Positions 11,206 to 23,910 of a stretch of 64,000 nt of DNA are shown here, one piece after another (positions within the stretch are counted from its first letter, which is position 1; the number at the start of each line of letters is the position of its first letter). The stretch comes from Coriaria nepalensis (taxonomy: Eukaryota > Streptophyta > Magnoliopsida > Cucurbitales > Coriariaceae): contig CP114483.1 in NCBI GenBank assembly GCA_027186245.1, positions 12,978,220 through 13,042,219 on the forward strand, read 5' to 3'. The notes under the pieces were generated by a model. The model worked only from the letters and a program-made list of their open reading frames with translations, did not search any database and had not been told where the DNA came from. The position numbers were made by a program, and so were the translations under genes.

Positions 11206-13725
11206 AGCCTTAAAAAGCATGTCATTCAGTCTTTTCATGTCATTAAATTGTTTGATAGCTCATCGAACCAATTATATGTCTGCATTTAAAACACTACTTT
11301 CGTGCATAACTTGCAAATGATCTATTGATGAAAACTATGCATTTTTTTAGCCTTAAAGTAGTATTATTGCGTCTCTTTTGGTCATTAAATCGTTCAAAAT
11401 CACTTCGTACGACATTCGCAGTTTAAACATGACTTTCGTGCATAACTTGCCGTTGATCGATTCAACGCAACAACGCATTTGTTTAGCCTTAAAATCATGT
11501 CATTGAGTCTCTTGTAGTCATGAAATCATTTTAATTAATCCGAACGAATTCTATTTTCGCCCTTCAAACATGATTTTCTTACATAACTTGCAATTAATCT
11601 ATTGAAGACAACAATGCATTCCTTTAGCCTTAAAAATCATGTCATTCAGTCTTTTCATGTCATTAAATTGTTTGATAGCACATCGAACCAATTATATGTC
11701 TGCGTTTAAAACACTACTTTCATGCATAACTTGCAAATGATCTATTGAAGAAAACTATGCATTTTTTTAGCCTTAAAGTCGTATTATTGCGTCTCTTTTG
11801 GTCATTAAATCATTCAAAATCACTTCGTACGAAATTCGCAGTTTAAACATGACTTTCTTGCATAACTTGCCGTTGATCGATTCAAGGCAACAACGCATTT
11901 GTTTAGCCTTAAAATCATGTCATTGAGTCTCTTGTAGTCATGAAATCATTTTAATAAATCCGAACGAATTCTATTTTTGCCCTTCAAACATGATTTTCTT
12001 ACATAACATGCAATTAATCTATTGAAGACAACAATGCATTCTTTTAGCCTTAAAAAGCATGTCATTCAGTCTTTTCATGTCATTAAATTGTTTGATAGCA
12101 CATCGAACCAATTATATGTCTGCGTTTAAAACACTACTTTCATGCATAACTTGCAAATGATCTATTGAAGAAAACTATGCATTTTTTTAGCCTTAAAGTC
12201 GTATTATTGCGTCTCTTTTGGTTATTAAATCATTCAAAATCACTTCGTACGAAATTCGCAGTTTAAACATGACTTTCGTGCATAACTTGCCGTTGATCGA
12301 TTCAAGGCAACAACGCATTTGTTTAGCCTTAAAATCATGTCATTGAGTCTCTTGTAGTCATGAAATCATTTTAATTAATCCGAACAAATTCTATTTTCGC
12401 CCTTCAAACATGATTTTCTTACATAACTTGCAATTAATCTATTGAAGACAACAATGCATTCCTTTAGCCTTAAAAAGCATGTCATTCAGTCTTTTCATGT
12501 CATTAAATTGTTTGATAGCACATCGAACCAATTATATGTCTGCGTTTAAAACACTACTTTCATGCATAACTTGCAAATGATCTATTGAAGAAAACTATGC
12601 ATTTTTTTAGCCTTAAAGTCGTATTATTGCGTCTCTTTTGGTCATTAAATCATTCAAAATCACTTCGTACGAAATTCGCAGTTTAAACATGACTTTCGTG
12701 CATAACTTGCCGTTGATCGATTCAAGGCAACAACGCATTTGTTTAGCCTTAAAATCATGTCGTTGAGTCTCTTGTAGTCATGAAATCATTTTAACTAATC
12801 CGAACGAATTCTATTTTCGCCCTTCAAACGTGATTTTCTTACATAACTTGCAATTAATCTATTGAAGACAACAATGCATTCCTTTAGCCTTAAAAAGCAT
12901 GTCACTCAGTCTTTTCATGTCATTAAATTGTTTGAAAGCACATCGAACCAATTATATGTCTGCGTTTAAAACACTACTTTCATGCATAACTTGCAAATGA
13001 TCTATTGAAGAAAACTATGCATTTTTTTAGCCTTAAAGTCGTATTATTGCGTCTCTTTTGGTCATTAAATTATTCAAAATCACTTCGTACGAAATTCGCA
13101 GTTTAAACATGACTTTCGTGCATAACTAGCCGTTCATCGATTCAAGGCAACAACGCATTTGTTTAGCCTTAAAATCATGTCATTGAGTCTCTTGTAGTCA
13201 TGAAATTATTTTAATTAATCTGAACGAATTCTATTTTCGCCCTTCAAACGTGATTTTCTTACATAACTTGCAATTTATCTATTGAAGACAACAATGCATT
13301 CCTTTAGCCTTAAAAAGCATGTCACTCAGTCTTTTCATGTCATTAAATTGTTTGGAAGCACATCGAACCAATTATATGTCTGCATTTAAAACACTACTTT
13401 CATGCATAACTTGCAAATGATCTATTCAAGAAAACTATGCATTTTTTTAGCCTGAAAGTAGTATTATTGCGTCTCTTTTGGTCATTAAATCATTCAAAAT
13501 CACTTCGTACGACATTCGCAGTTTAAACATGACTTTCGTGCATAACTTGCCGTTGATCGATTCAAGGCAACAACGCATTTGTTTAGCCTTAAAATCATGT
13601 CATTGAGTCTCTTGTAGTCATGAAATCATTTTAATTAATCCGAACGAATTCTATTTTCGCCCTTCAAACATGATTTTCTTACATAACTTGCAATTAATCT
13701 ATTGAAGACAACAATGCATTCCTTT

Positions 13726-14100
13726 AGCCTTAAAAAGCATGTCATTCAGTCTTTTCATGTCATTAAATTGTTTGATAGCACATCGAACCAATTATATGTC
13801 TGCGTTTAAAACACTACTTTCATGCATAACTTGCAAATGATCTATTGAAGAAAACTATGCATTTTTTTAGCCTTAAAGTCGTATTATTGCGTCTCTTTTG
13901 GTTATTAAATCATTCAAAATCACTTCGTACGAAATTCGCAGTTTAAACATGACTTTCGTGCATAACTTGCCGTTGATCGATTCAAGGCAACAACGCATTT
14001 GTTTAGCCTTAAAATCATGTCATTGAGTCTCTTGTAGTCATGAAATCATTTTAATTAATCCGAACGAATTCTATTTTCGCCCTTCACGTTGCATTCCTTT
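13726..14100 (+). repeat. 375-bp truncated unit, first of an adjacent pair
   Basis: Same junction near 14085. It is followed directly by another truncated unit at 14101. Otherwise it matches the units at 15316 and 18586 (GGTTATTAAATC, TTTGATAGC). Confidence 0.95.
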
Positions 14101-14475
14101 AGCCTTAAAAAGCATGTCACTCAGTCTTTTCATGTCATTAAATTGTTTGAAAGCACATCGAACCAATTATATGTCTGCATTTAAAACACTACTTTCATGC
14201 ATAACTTGCAAATGATCTATTCAAGAAAACTATGTATTTTTTTAGCCTTAAAGTAGTATTATTGCGTCTCTTTTGGTCATTAAATCATTCAAAATCACTT
14301 CGTACGACATTCGCAGTTTAAACATGACTTTCGTGCATAACTTGCCGTTGATCGATTCAAGGCAACAACGCATTTGTTTAGCCTTAAAATCATGTCATTG
14401 AGTCTCTTGTAGTCATGAAATCATTTTAATTAATCCGAACGAATTCTATTTTCGCCCTTCACGTTGCATTCCTTT
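14101..14475 (+). repeat. 375-bp truncated unit, second of an adjacent pair
   Basis: Same junction near 14460. Its A and B (TATGTATTTT, AAGTAGTATT) match the full-length units at 15691 and 18961. Here the truncated C has replaced a full-length C, as expected from unequal exchange or conversion. Confidence 0.95.
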
Positions 14476-15315
14476 AGCCTTAAAAAGCATGTCACTCAGT
14501 CTTTTCATGTCATTAAATTGTTTGAAAGCACATCGAACCAATTATATGTCTGCATTTAAAACACTACTTTCATGCATAACTTGCAAATGATCTATTGAAG
14601 AAAACTATGCATTTTTTTAGCCTTAAAGTCGTATTATTGCGTCTCTTTTGGTCATTAAATTATTCAAAATCACTTCGTACGAAATTCGCAGTTTAAACAT
14701 GACTTTCGTGCATAACTAGCCGTTGATCGATTCAAGGCAACAACGCATTTGTTTAGCCTTAAAATCATGTCATTGAGTCTCTTGTAGTCATGAAATTATT
14801 TTAATTAATCTGAACGAATTCTATTTTCGCCCTTCAAACGTGATTTTCTTACATAACTTGCAATTAATCTATTGAAGACAACAATGCATTCCTTTAGCCT
14901 TAAAAAGCATGTCACTCAGTCTTTTCATGTCATTAAATTGTTTGGAAGCACATCGAACCAATTATATGTCTGCATTTAAAACACTACTTTCATGCATAAC
15001 TTGCAAATGATCTATTCAAGAAAACTATGCATTTTTTTAGCCTGAAAGTAGTATTATTGCGTCTCTTTTGGTCATTAAATCATTCAAAATCACTTCGTAC
15101 GACATTCGCAGTTTAAACATGACTTTCGTGCATAACTTGCCGTTGATCGATTCAAGGCAACAACGCATTTGTTTAGCCTTAAAATCATGTCATTGAGTCT
15201 CTTGTAGTCATGAAATCATTTTAATTAATCCGAACGAATTCTATTTTCGCCCTTCAAACATGATTTTCTTACATAACTTGCAATTAATCTATTGAAGACA
15301 ACAATGCATTCCTTT

Positions 15316-15690
15316 AGCCTTAAAAAGCATGTCATTCAGTCTTTTCATGTCATTAAATTGTTTGATAGCACATCGAACCAATTATATGTCTGCGTTTAAA
15401 ACACTACTTTCATGCATAACTTGCAAATGATCTATTGAAGAAAACTATGCATTTTTTTAGCCTTAAAGTCGTATTATTGCGTCTCTTTTGGTTATTAAAT
15501 CATTCAAAATCACTTCGTACGAAATTCGCAGTTTAAACATGACTTTCGTGCATAACTTGCCGTTGATCGATTCAAGGCAACAACGCATTTGTTTAGCCTT
15601 AAAATCATGTCATTGAGTCTCTTGTAGTCATGAAATCATTTTAATTAATCCGAACGAATTCTATTTTCGCCCTTCACGTTGCATTCCTTT
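15316..15690 (+). repeat. 375-bp truncated unit in the 3270-bp block
   Basis: Same junction near 15675. Its partner lies 3270 bp away at 18586. Confidence 0.95.
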
Positions 15691-17370
15691 AGCCTTAAAA
15701 AGCATGTCACTCAGTCTTTTCATGTCATTAAATTGTTTGAAAGCACATCGAACCAATTATATGTCTGCATTTAAAACACTACTTTCATGCATAACTTGCA
15801 AATGATCTATTCAAGAAAACTATGTATTTTTTTAGCCTTAAAGTAGTATTATTGCGTCTCTTTTGGTCATTAAATCATTCAAAATCACTTCGTACGACAT
15901 TCGCAGTTTAAACATGACTTTCGTGCATAACTTGCCGTTGATCGATTCAAGGCAGCAACGCATTTGTTTAGCCTTAAAATCATGTCATTGAGTCTCTTGT
16001 AGTCATGAAATCATTTTAACTAATCCGAACGAATTCTATTTTCGCCCTTCAAACGTGATTTTCTTACATAACTTGCAATTAATCTATTGAAGACAACAAT
16101 GCATTCCTTTAGCCTTAAAAAGCATGTCACTCAGTCTTTTCATGTCATTAAATTGTTTGAAAGCACATCGAACCAATTAAATGTCTGCATTTAAAACACT
16201 ACTTTCATGCATAACTTGCAAATGATCTATTCAAGAAAACTATGCATTTTTTTAGCCTTAAAGTCGTATTATTGCGTCTCTTTTGGTCATTAAATAATTC
16301 AAAATCACTTCGTACGAAATTCGCAGTTTAAGCATGACTTTCGTGCATAACTTGCCGTTGATCGATTCAAGGCAACAACGCATTTGTTTAGCCTTAAAAT
16401 CATGTCATTGAGTCTCTTGTAGTCATGAAATCATTTTAACTAATCCGAACGAATTCTATTTTCGCCCTTCAAACGTGATTTTCTTACATAACTTGCAATT
16501 AATCTATTGAAGACAACAATGCATTCCTTTAGCCTTAAAAAGCATGTCACTCAGTCTTTTCATGTCATTAAATTGTTTGAAAGCACATCGAACCAATTAT
16601 ATGTCTGCGTTTAAAACACTACTTTCATGCATAACTTGCAAATGATCTATTGAAGAAAACTATGCATTTTTTTAGCCTTAAAGTCGTATTATTGCGTCTC
16701 TTTTGGTCATTAAATTATTCAAAATCACTTCGTACGAAATTCGCAGTTTAAACACGACTTTCGTGCATAACTAGCCGTTCATCGATTCAAGGCAACAACG
16801 CATTTGTTTAGCCTTAAAATCATGTCATTGAGTCTCTTGTAGTCATGAAATTATTTTAATTAATCTGAACGAATTCTATTTTCGCCCTTCAAACGTGATT
16901 TTCTTACATAACTTGCAATTAATCTATTGAAGACAACAATGCATTCCTTTAGCCTTAAAAAGCATGTCACTCAGTCTTTTCATGTCATTAAATTGTTTGG
17001 AAGCACATCGAACCAATTCTATGTCTGCATTTAAAACACTACTTTCACGCATAACTTGCAAATGATCTATTCAAGAAAACTATGCATTTTTTTAGCCTTA
17101 AAGTCGTATTATTGCATCTCTTTTGGTCATTAAATAATTCAAAATCACTTCGTACGAAATTCGCAGTTTAAACATGACTTTCGTGCATTACTTGCCATTC
17201 ATCGATTCAAGGCAACAACGCATTTGTTTAGCCTTAAAATCATGTCATTGAGTCTCTTGTAGTCATGAAATCATTTTAATTAATCCGGACGAATTCTATT
17301 TTCGCCCTTCAGACATGATTTTCTTACATAACTTGCAATTAATCTATTGAAGACAACAATGCATTCCTTT

Positions 17371-17745
17371 AGCCTTAAAAAGCATGTCATTCAGTCTTTT
17401 CATGTCATTAAATTGTTTGATAGCACATCGAACCAATTATATGTCTGCATTTAAAACACTACTTTCATGCATAACTTGCAAATGATCTATTCAAGAAAAC
17501 TATGCATTTTTTTAGCCTTAAAGTCGTATTATTGCGTCTCTTTTGGTTATTAAATCATTCAAAATCACTTCGTACGAAATTTGCAGTTTAAACATGACTT
17601 TCGTGCATAACTTGCCGTTGATCAATTCAAGGCAACAATGCATTTGTTTAGCCTTAAAATCATGTCATTGAGTCTCTTGTAGTCATGAAATCATTTTAAT
17701 TAATCCGAACGAATTCTATTTTCGCCCTTCACGTTGCATTCCTTT
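17371..17745 (+). repeat. 375-bp truncated unit closing 3270-bp block 1
   Basis: Same junction near 17730. Its partner is 20641-21015. This copy also has GATCAATTC and CAACAATGCATTTG, where the partner has GATCGATTC and CAACAACGCATTTG. Confidence 0.95.
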
Positions 17746-18585
17746 AGCCTTAAAAAGCATGTCACTCAGTCTTTTCATGTCATTAAATTGTTTGAAAGCA
17801 CATCGAACCAATTATATGTCTGCATTTAAAACACTACTTTCATGCATAACTTGCAAATGATCTATTGAAGAAAACTATGCATTTTTTTAGCCTTAAAGTC
17901 GTATTATTGCGTCTCTTTTGGTCATTAAATTATTCAAAATCACTTCGTACGAAATTCGCAGTTTAAACATGACTTTCGTGCATAACTAGCCGTTCATCGA
18001 TTCAAGGCAACAACGCATTTGTTTAGCCTTAAAATCATGTCATTGAGTCTCTTGTAGTCATGAAATTATTTTAATTAATCTGAACGAATTCTATTTTCGC
18101 CCTTCAAACGTGATTTTCTTACATAACTTGCAATTAATCTATTGAAGACAACAATGCATTCCTTTAGCCTTAAAAGGCATGTCACTCAGTCTTTTCATGT
18201 CATTAAATTGTTTGGAAGCACATCGAACCAATTATATGTCTGCATTTAAAACACTACTTTCATGCATAACTTGCAAATGATCTATTCAAGAAAACTATGC
18301 ATTTTTTTAGCCTGAAAGTAGTATTATTGCGTCTCTTTTGGTCATTAAATCATTCAAAATCACTTCGTACGACATTCGCAGTTTAAACATGACTTTCGTG
18401 CATAACTTGCCGTTGATCGATTCAAGGCAACAACGCATTTGTTTAGCCTTAAAATCATGTCATTGAGTCTTTTGTAGTCATGAAATCATTTTAATTAATC
18501 CGAACGAATTCTATTTTCGCCCTTCAAACATGATTTTCTTACATAACTTGCAATTAATCTATTGAAGACAACAATGCATTCCTTT

Positions 18586-18960
18586 AGCCTTAAAAAGCAT
18601 GTCATTCAGTCTTTTCATGTCATTAAATTGTTTGATAGCACATCGAACCAATTATATGTCTGCGTTTAAAACACTACTTTCATGCATAACTTGCAAATGA
18701 TCTATTGAAGAAAACTATGCATTTTTTTAGCCTTAAAGTCGTATTATTGCGTCTCTTTTGGTTATTAAATCATTCAAAATCACTTCGTACGAAATTCGCA
18801 GTTTAAACATGACTTTCGTGCATAACTTGCCGTTGATCGATTCAAGGCAACAACGCATTTGTTTAGCCTTAAAATCATGTCATTGAGTCTCTTGTAGTCA
18901 TGAAATCATTTTAATTAATCCGAACGAATTCTATTTTCGCCCTTCACGTTGCATTCCTTT
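18586..18960 (+). repeat. 375-bp truncated unit in 3270-bp block 2
   Basis: Same junction near 18945. Partner of 15316-15690, with GGTTATTAAATC and TTTGATAGC. Confidence 0.95.
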
Positions 18961-20640
18961 AGCCTTAAAAAGCATGTCACTCAGTCTTTTCATGTCATTA
19001 AATTGTTTGAAAGCACATCGAACCAATTATATGTCTGCATTTAAAACACTACTTTCATGCATAACTTGCAAATGATCTATTCAAGAAAACTATGTATTTT
19101 TTTAGCCTTAAAGTAGTATTATTGCGTCTCTTTTGGTCATTAAATCATTCAAAATCACTTCGTACGACATTCGCAGTTTAAACATGACTTTCGTGCATAA
19201 CTTGCCGTTGATCGATTCAAGGCAGCAACGCATTTGTTTAGCCTTAAAATCATGTCATTGAGTCTCTTGTAGTCATGAAATCATTTTAACTAATCCGAAC
19301 GAATTCTATTTTCGCCCTTCAAACGTGATTTTCTTACATAACTTGCAATTAATCTATTGAAGACAACAATGCATTCCTTTAGCCTTAAAAAGCATGTCAC
19401 TCAGTCTTTTCATGTCATTAAATTGTTTGAAAGCACATCGAACCAATTATATGTCTGCATTTAAAACACTACTTTCATGCATAACTTGCAAATGATCTAT
19501 TCAAGAAAACTATGCATTTTTTTAGCCTTAAAGTCGTATTATTGCGTCTCTTTTGGTCATTAAATAATTCAAAATCACTTCGTACGAAATTCGCAGTTTA
19601 AGCATGACTTTCGTGCATAACTTGCCGTTGATCGATTCAAGGCAACAACGCATTTGTTTAGCCTTAAAATCATGTCATTGAGTCTCTTGTAGTCATGAAA
19701 TCATTTTAACTAATCCGAACGAATTCTATTTTCGCCCTTCAAACGTGATTTTCTTACATAACTTGCAATTAATCTATTGAAGACAACAATGCATTCCTTT
19801 AGCCTTAAAAAGCATGTCACTCAGTCTTTTCATGTCATTCAATTGTTTGAAAGCACATCGAACCAATTATATGTCTGCGTTTAAAACACTACTTTCATGC
19901 ATAACTTGCAAATGATCTATTGAAGGAAACTATGCATTTTTTTAGCCTTAAAGTCGTATTATTGCGTCTCTTTTGGTCATTAAATTATTCAAAATCACTT
20001 TGTACGAAATTCGCAGTTTAAACACGACTTTCGTGCATAACTAGCCGTTCATCGATTCAAGGCAACAACGCATTTGTTTAGCCTTAAAATCATGTCATTG
20101 AGTCTCTTGTAGTCATGAAATTATTTTAATTAATCTGAACGAATTCTATTTTCGCCCTTCAAACGTGATTTTCTTACATAACTTGCAATTAATCTATTGA
20201 AGACAACAATGCATTCCTTTAGCCTTAAAAAGCATGTCACTCAGTCTTTTCATGTCATTAAATTGTTTGGAAGCACATCGAACCAATTATATGTCTGCAT
20301 TTAAAACACTACTTTCATGCATAACTTGCAAATGATCTATTCAAGAAAACTATGCATTTTTTTAGCCTTAAAGTCGTATTATTGCATCTCTTTTGGTCAT
20401 TAAATAATTCAAAATCACTTCGTACGAAATTCGCAGTTTAAACATGACTTTCGTGCATTACTTGCCATTCATCGATTCAAGGCAACAACGCATTTGTTTA
20501 GCCTTAAAATCATGTCATTGAGTCTCTTGTAGTCATGAAATCATTTTAATTAATCCGGACGAATTCTATTTTCGCCCTTCAGACATGATTTTCTTACATA
20601 ACTTGCAATTAATCTATTGAAGACAACAATGCATTCCTTT

Positions 20641-21015
20641 AGCCTTAAAAAGCATGTCATTCAGTCTTTTCATGTCATTAAATTGTTTGATAGCACATCG
20701 AACCAATTATATGTCTGCATTTAAAACACTACTTTCATGCATAACTTGCAAATGATCTATTCAAGAAAACTATGCATTTTTTTAGCCTTAAAGTCGTATT
20801 ATTGCGTCTCTTTTGGTTATTAAATCATTCAAAATCACTTCGTACGAAATTTGCAGTTTAAACATGACTTTCGTGCATAACTTGCCGTTGATCGATTCAA
20901 GGCAACAACGCATTTGTTTAGCCTTAAAATCATGTCATTGAGTCTCTTGTAGTCATGAAATCATTTTAATTAATCCGAACGAATTCTATTTTCGCCCTTC
21001 ACGTTGCATTCCTTT
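20641..21015 (+). repeat. 375-bp truncated unit closing 3270-bp block 2
   Basis: Same junction near 21000. It has TTTGCAGTTTAAAC in B, shared with 17371 and 23536, a CG to TG change. Confidence 0.95.
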
Positions 21016-23910
21016 AGCCTTAAAAAGCATGTCACTCAGTCTTTTCATGTCATTAAATTGTTTGAAAGCACATCGAACCAATTATATGTCTGCATTTAAA
21101 ACACTACTTTCATGCATAACTTGCAAATGATCTATTCAAGAAAACTATGCATTTTTTTAGCCTTAAAGTAGTGTTATTGCGTCTCTTTTGGTCATTAAAT
21201 CATTCAAATTCACTTCGTACGACATTCGCAGTTTAAACATGACTTTCGTGCATAACTTGCCGTTGATCGATTCAAGGCAGCAACGCATTTGTTTAGCCTT
21301 AAAATCATGTCATTGAGTCTCTTGTAGTCATGAAATCATTTTAACTAATCCGAACGAATTCTATTTTCGCCCTTCAAACGTGATTTTCTTACATAACTTG
21401 CAATTAATCTATTGAAGACAACAATGCATTCCTTTAGCCTTAAAAAGCATGTCACTCAGTCTTTTCATGTCATTAAATTGTTTGAAAGCACATCGAACCA
21501 ATTATATGTCTGCATTTAAAACACTACTTTCATGCATAACTTGCAAATGATCTATTGAAGAAAACTATGCATTTTTTTAGCCTTAAAGTCGTATTATTGC
21601 GTCTCTTTTGGTCATTAAATCATTCAAAATCACTTCGTACGACATTCGCAGTTTAAACATGACTTTCGTGCATAACTTGCCGTTGATCGATTCAAGGCAA
21701 CAACGCATTTGTTTAGCCTTAAAATCATGTCATTGAGTCTCTTGTAGTCATGAAATCATTTTAACTAATCCGAACGAATTCTATTTTCGCCCTTCAAACG
21801 TGATTTTCTTACATAACTTGCAATTATTCTATTGAAGACAACAATGCATTCCTTTAGCCTTAAAAAGCATGTCACTCAGTCTTTTCAAGTCATTAAATTG
21901 TTTGAAAGCACATCGAACCAATTATATGTCTGCGTTTAAAACACTACTTTCATGCATAACTTGCAAATGATCTATTGACGAAAACTATGCATTTTTTTAG
22001 CCTTAAAGTCGTATTATTGGGTCTCTTTTGGTCATTAAATTATTCAAAATCACTTCGTACGAAATTCGCAGTTTAAACATGACTTTCGTGCATAACTAGC
22101 TGTTCATCGATTCAAGGCAACAACGCATTTGTTTAGCCTTAAAATCATTTGATTGAGTCCCTTGTAGTCATGAAATTATTTTAATTAATCTGAACGAATT
22201 TTATTTTCGCCCTTCAAACGTGATTTTCTTACATAACTTGCAATTAATCTATTGAAGACAACAATGCATTCCTTTAGCCTTAAAAAGCATGTCACTCAGT
22301 CTTTTCATGTCATTAAATTGTTTGGAAGCACATCGAACCAATTATATGTCTGCATTTAAAACACTACTTTCATGCATAACTTGCAAATGATCTATTAAAG
22401 AAAACTATGCATTTTTTTAGCCTTAAAGTAGTATTATTGCGTCTCTTTTGGTCATTAAATCATTCAAAATCACTTCGTACGACATTCGCAGTTTAAACAT
22501 GACTTTCGTGCCTAACTTGCCATTGATCGATTCAAGGCAACAACGCATTTGTTTAGCCTTAAAATCATGTCATTGAGTCTCTTGTAGTCATGAAATCATT
22601 TTAATTAATCCGAACGAATTCTATTTTCGCCCTTCAAACATGATTTTCTTACATAACTTGCAATTAATCTATTGAAGACAACAATGCATTCCTTTAGCCT
22701 TAAAAAGCATGTCACTCAGTCTTTTCATGTCATTAAATTGTTTGAAAGCACATCGAACCAATTATATGTCTGCGTTTAAAACACTACTTTCATGCATAAC
22801 TTGCAAATGATCTATTGAAGAAAACTATGCATTTTTTTAGCCTTAAAGTCGTATTATTGCGTGTCTTTTGGTCATTAAATTATTCAAAATCACTTCGTAC
22901 GAAATTCGCAGTTTAAACATGACTTTCGTGCATAACTAGCCGTTCATCGATTCAAGGCAACAACGCATTTGTTTAGCCTTAAAATCATGTCATTGAGTCT
23001 CTTGTAGTCATGAAATTATTTTAATTAATCTGAACGAATTCTATTTTCGCCCTTCAAACGTGATTTTCTTACATAACTTGCAATTAATCTATTGAAGACA
23101 ACAATGCATTCCTTTAGCCTTAAAAAGCATGTCACTCAGTCTTTTCATGTCATTAAATTGTTTGGAAGCACATCGAACCAATTATATGTCTGCATTTAAA
23201 ACACTACTTTCATGCATAACTTGCAAATGATCTATTCAAGAAAACTATGCATTTTTTTAGCCTTAAAGTCGTATTATTGCATCTCTTTTGGTCATTAAAT
23301 AATTCAAAATCACTTCGTACGAAATTCGCAGTTTAAACATGACTTTCGTGCATTACTTGCCGTTCATCGATTCAAGGCAACAACGCATTTGTTTAGCCTT
23401 AAAATCATGTCATTGAGTCTCTTGTAGTCATGAAATCATTTTAATTAATCCGAACGAATTCTATTTTCGCCCTTCAAACATGATTTTCTTACATAACATG
23501 CAATTAATCTATTGAAGACAACAATGCATTCCTTTAGCCTTAAAAAGCATGTCATTCAGTCTTTTCATGTCATTAAATTGTTTGATAGCACATCGAACCA
23601 ATTATATGTCTGCATTTAAAACACTACTTTCATGCATAACTTGCAAATGATCTATTGAAGAAAACTATGCATTTTTTTAGCCTTAAAGTCGTATTATTGC
23701 GTCTCTTTTGGTTATTAAATCATTCAAAATCACTTCGTACGAAATTTGCAGTTTAAACATGACTTTCGTGCATAACTTGCCGTTGATCGATTCAAGGCAA
23801 CAACGCATTTGTTTAGCCTTAAAATCATGTCATTGAGTCTCTTGTAGTCATGAAATCATTTTAATTAATCCGAACGAATTCTATTTTCGCCCTTCACGTT
23901 GCATTCCTTT
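21016..23910 (+). repeat. Derived partial copy of the 3270-bp block, seven units
   Basis: Units at 21016, 21436, 21856, 22276, 22696, 23116 and 23536 (375 bp). The first resembles unit 18961 (GGCAGCAACG), and the last three follow units 19801, 20221 and 20641 at an offset of 2895 (ATTGCATCTC, AAATAATTC, then a truncated end). Inserted between them is a unit with ATTAAAGAAAAC and GTGCCTAAC (22276). Unit 21856 has an odd cluster of changes (CATTTGATTGAGTCCC, GAATTTTATT). Confidence 0.82.
23536..23910 (+). repeat. 375-bp truncated unit
   Basis: Same junction near 23895. It closes the derived block 21016-23910 and shares TTTGCAGTTTAAAC with 17371 and 20641. Confidence 0.95.

Larger units (their letters stand above)
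11206..14475 (+). repeat. Satellite units 28-35, mixed sub-types
   Basis: Units start at 11206, 11626, 12046, 12466, 12886, 13306, 13726 and 14101. The first four are TTTGATAGC types. Unit 12886 resembles unit 421. Units 13306, 13726 and 14101 recur at 14896, 15316 and 15691 (offset 1590) and again at 18166, 18586 and 18961. Two consecutive units, 13726 and 14101, are both of the 375-bp form, the only place in the window where that happens. Confidence 0.85.
14476..17745 (+). repeat. 3270-bp higher-order repeat, copy 1 (eight units)
   Basis: Units at 14476, 14896, 15316 (375 bp), 15691, 16111, 16531, 16951 and 17371 (375 bp). Each has a partner exactly 3270 bp to the right. Shared private markers include GGCAGCAACG (15951 and 19221), AAATAATTC (about 16293 and 19563), AACACGAC in B (about 16753 and 20023), TCCGGACG (about 17285 and 20555) and CAGACATGATT directly after it. 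This is the clearest long tandem duplication in the window. Confidence 0.92.
17746..21015 (+). repeat. 3270-bp higher-order repeat, copy 2 (eight units)
   Basis: Units at 17746, 18166, 18586 (375 bp), 18961, 19381, 19801, 20221 and 20641 (375 bp), identical in order to 14476-17745. Differences between the copies are few and scattered: CTAGCCGTTC here against CTAGCCGTTG in the first unit, AAAAGGCATG at about 18173, GTCATTCAATTG at about 19836, and TATATGTC here against TCTATGTC in the other copy at about 17029. Such low divergence implies a recent duplication or ongoing exchange between the copies. Confidence 0.92.
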
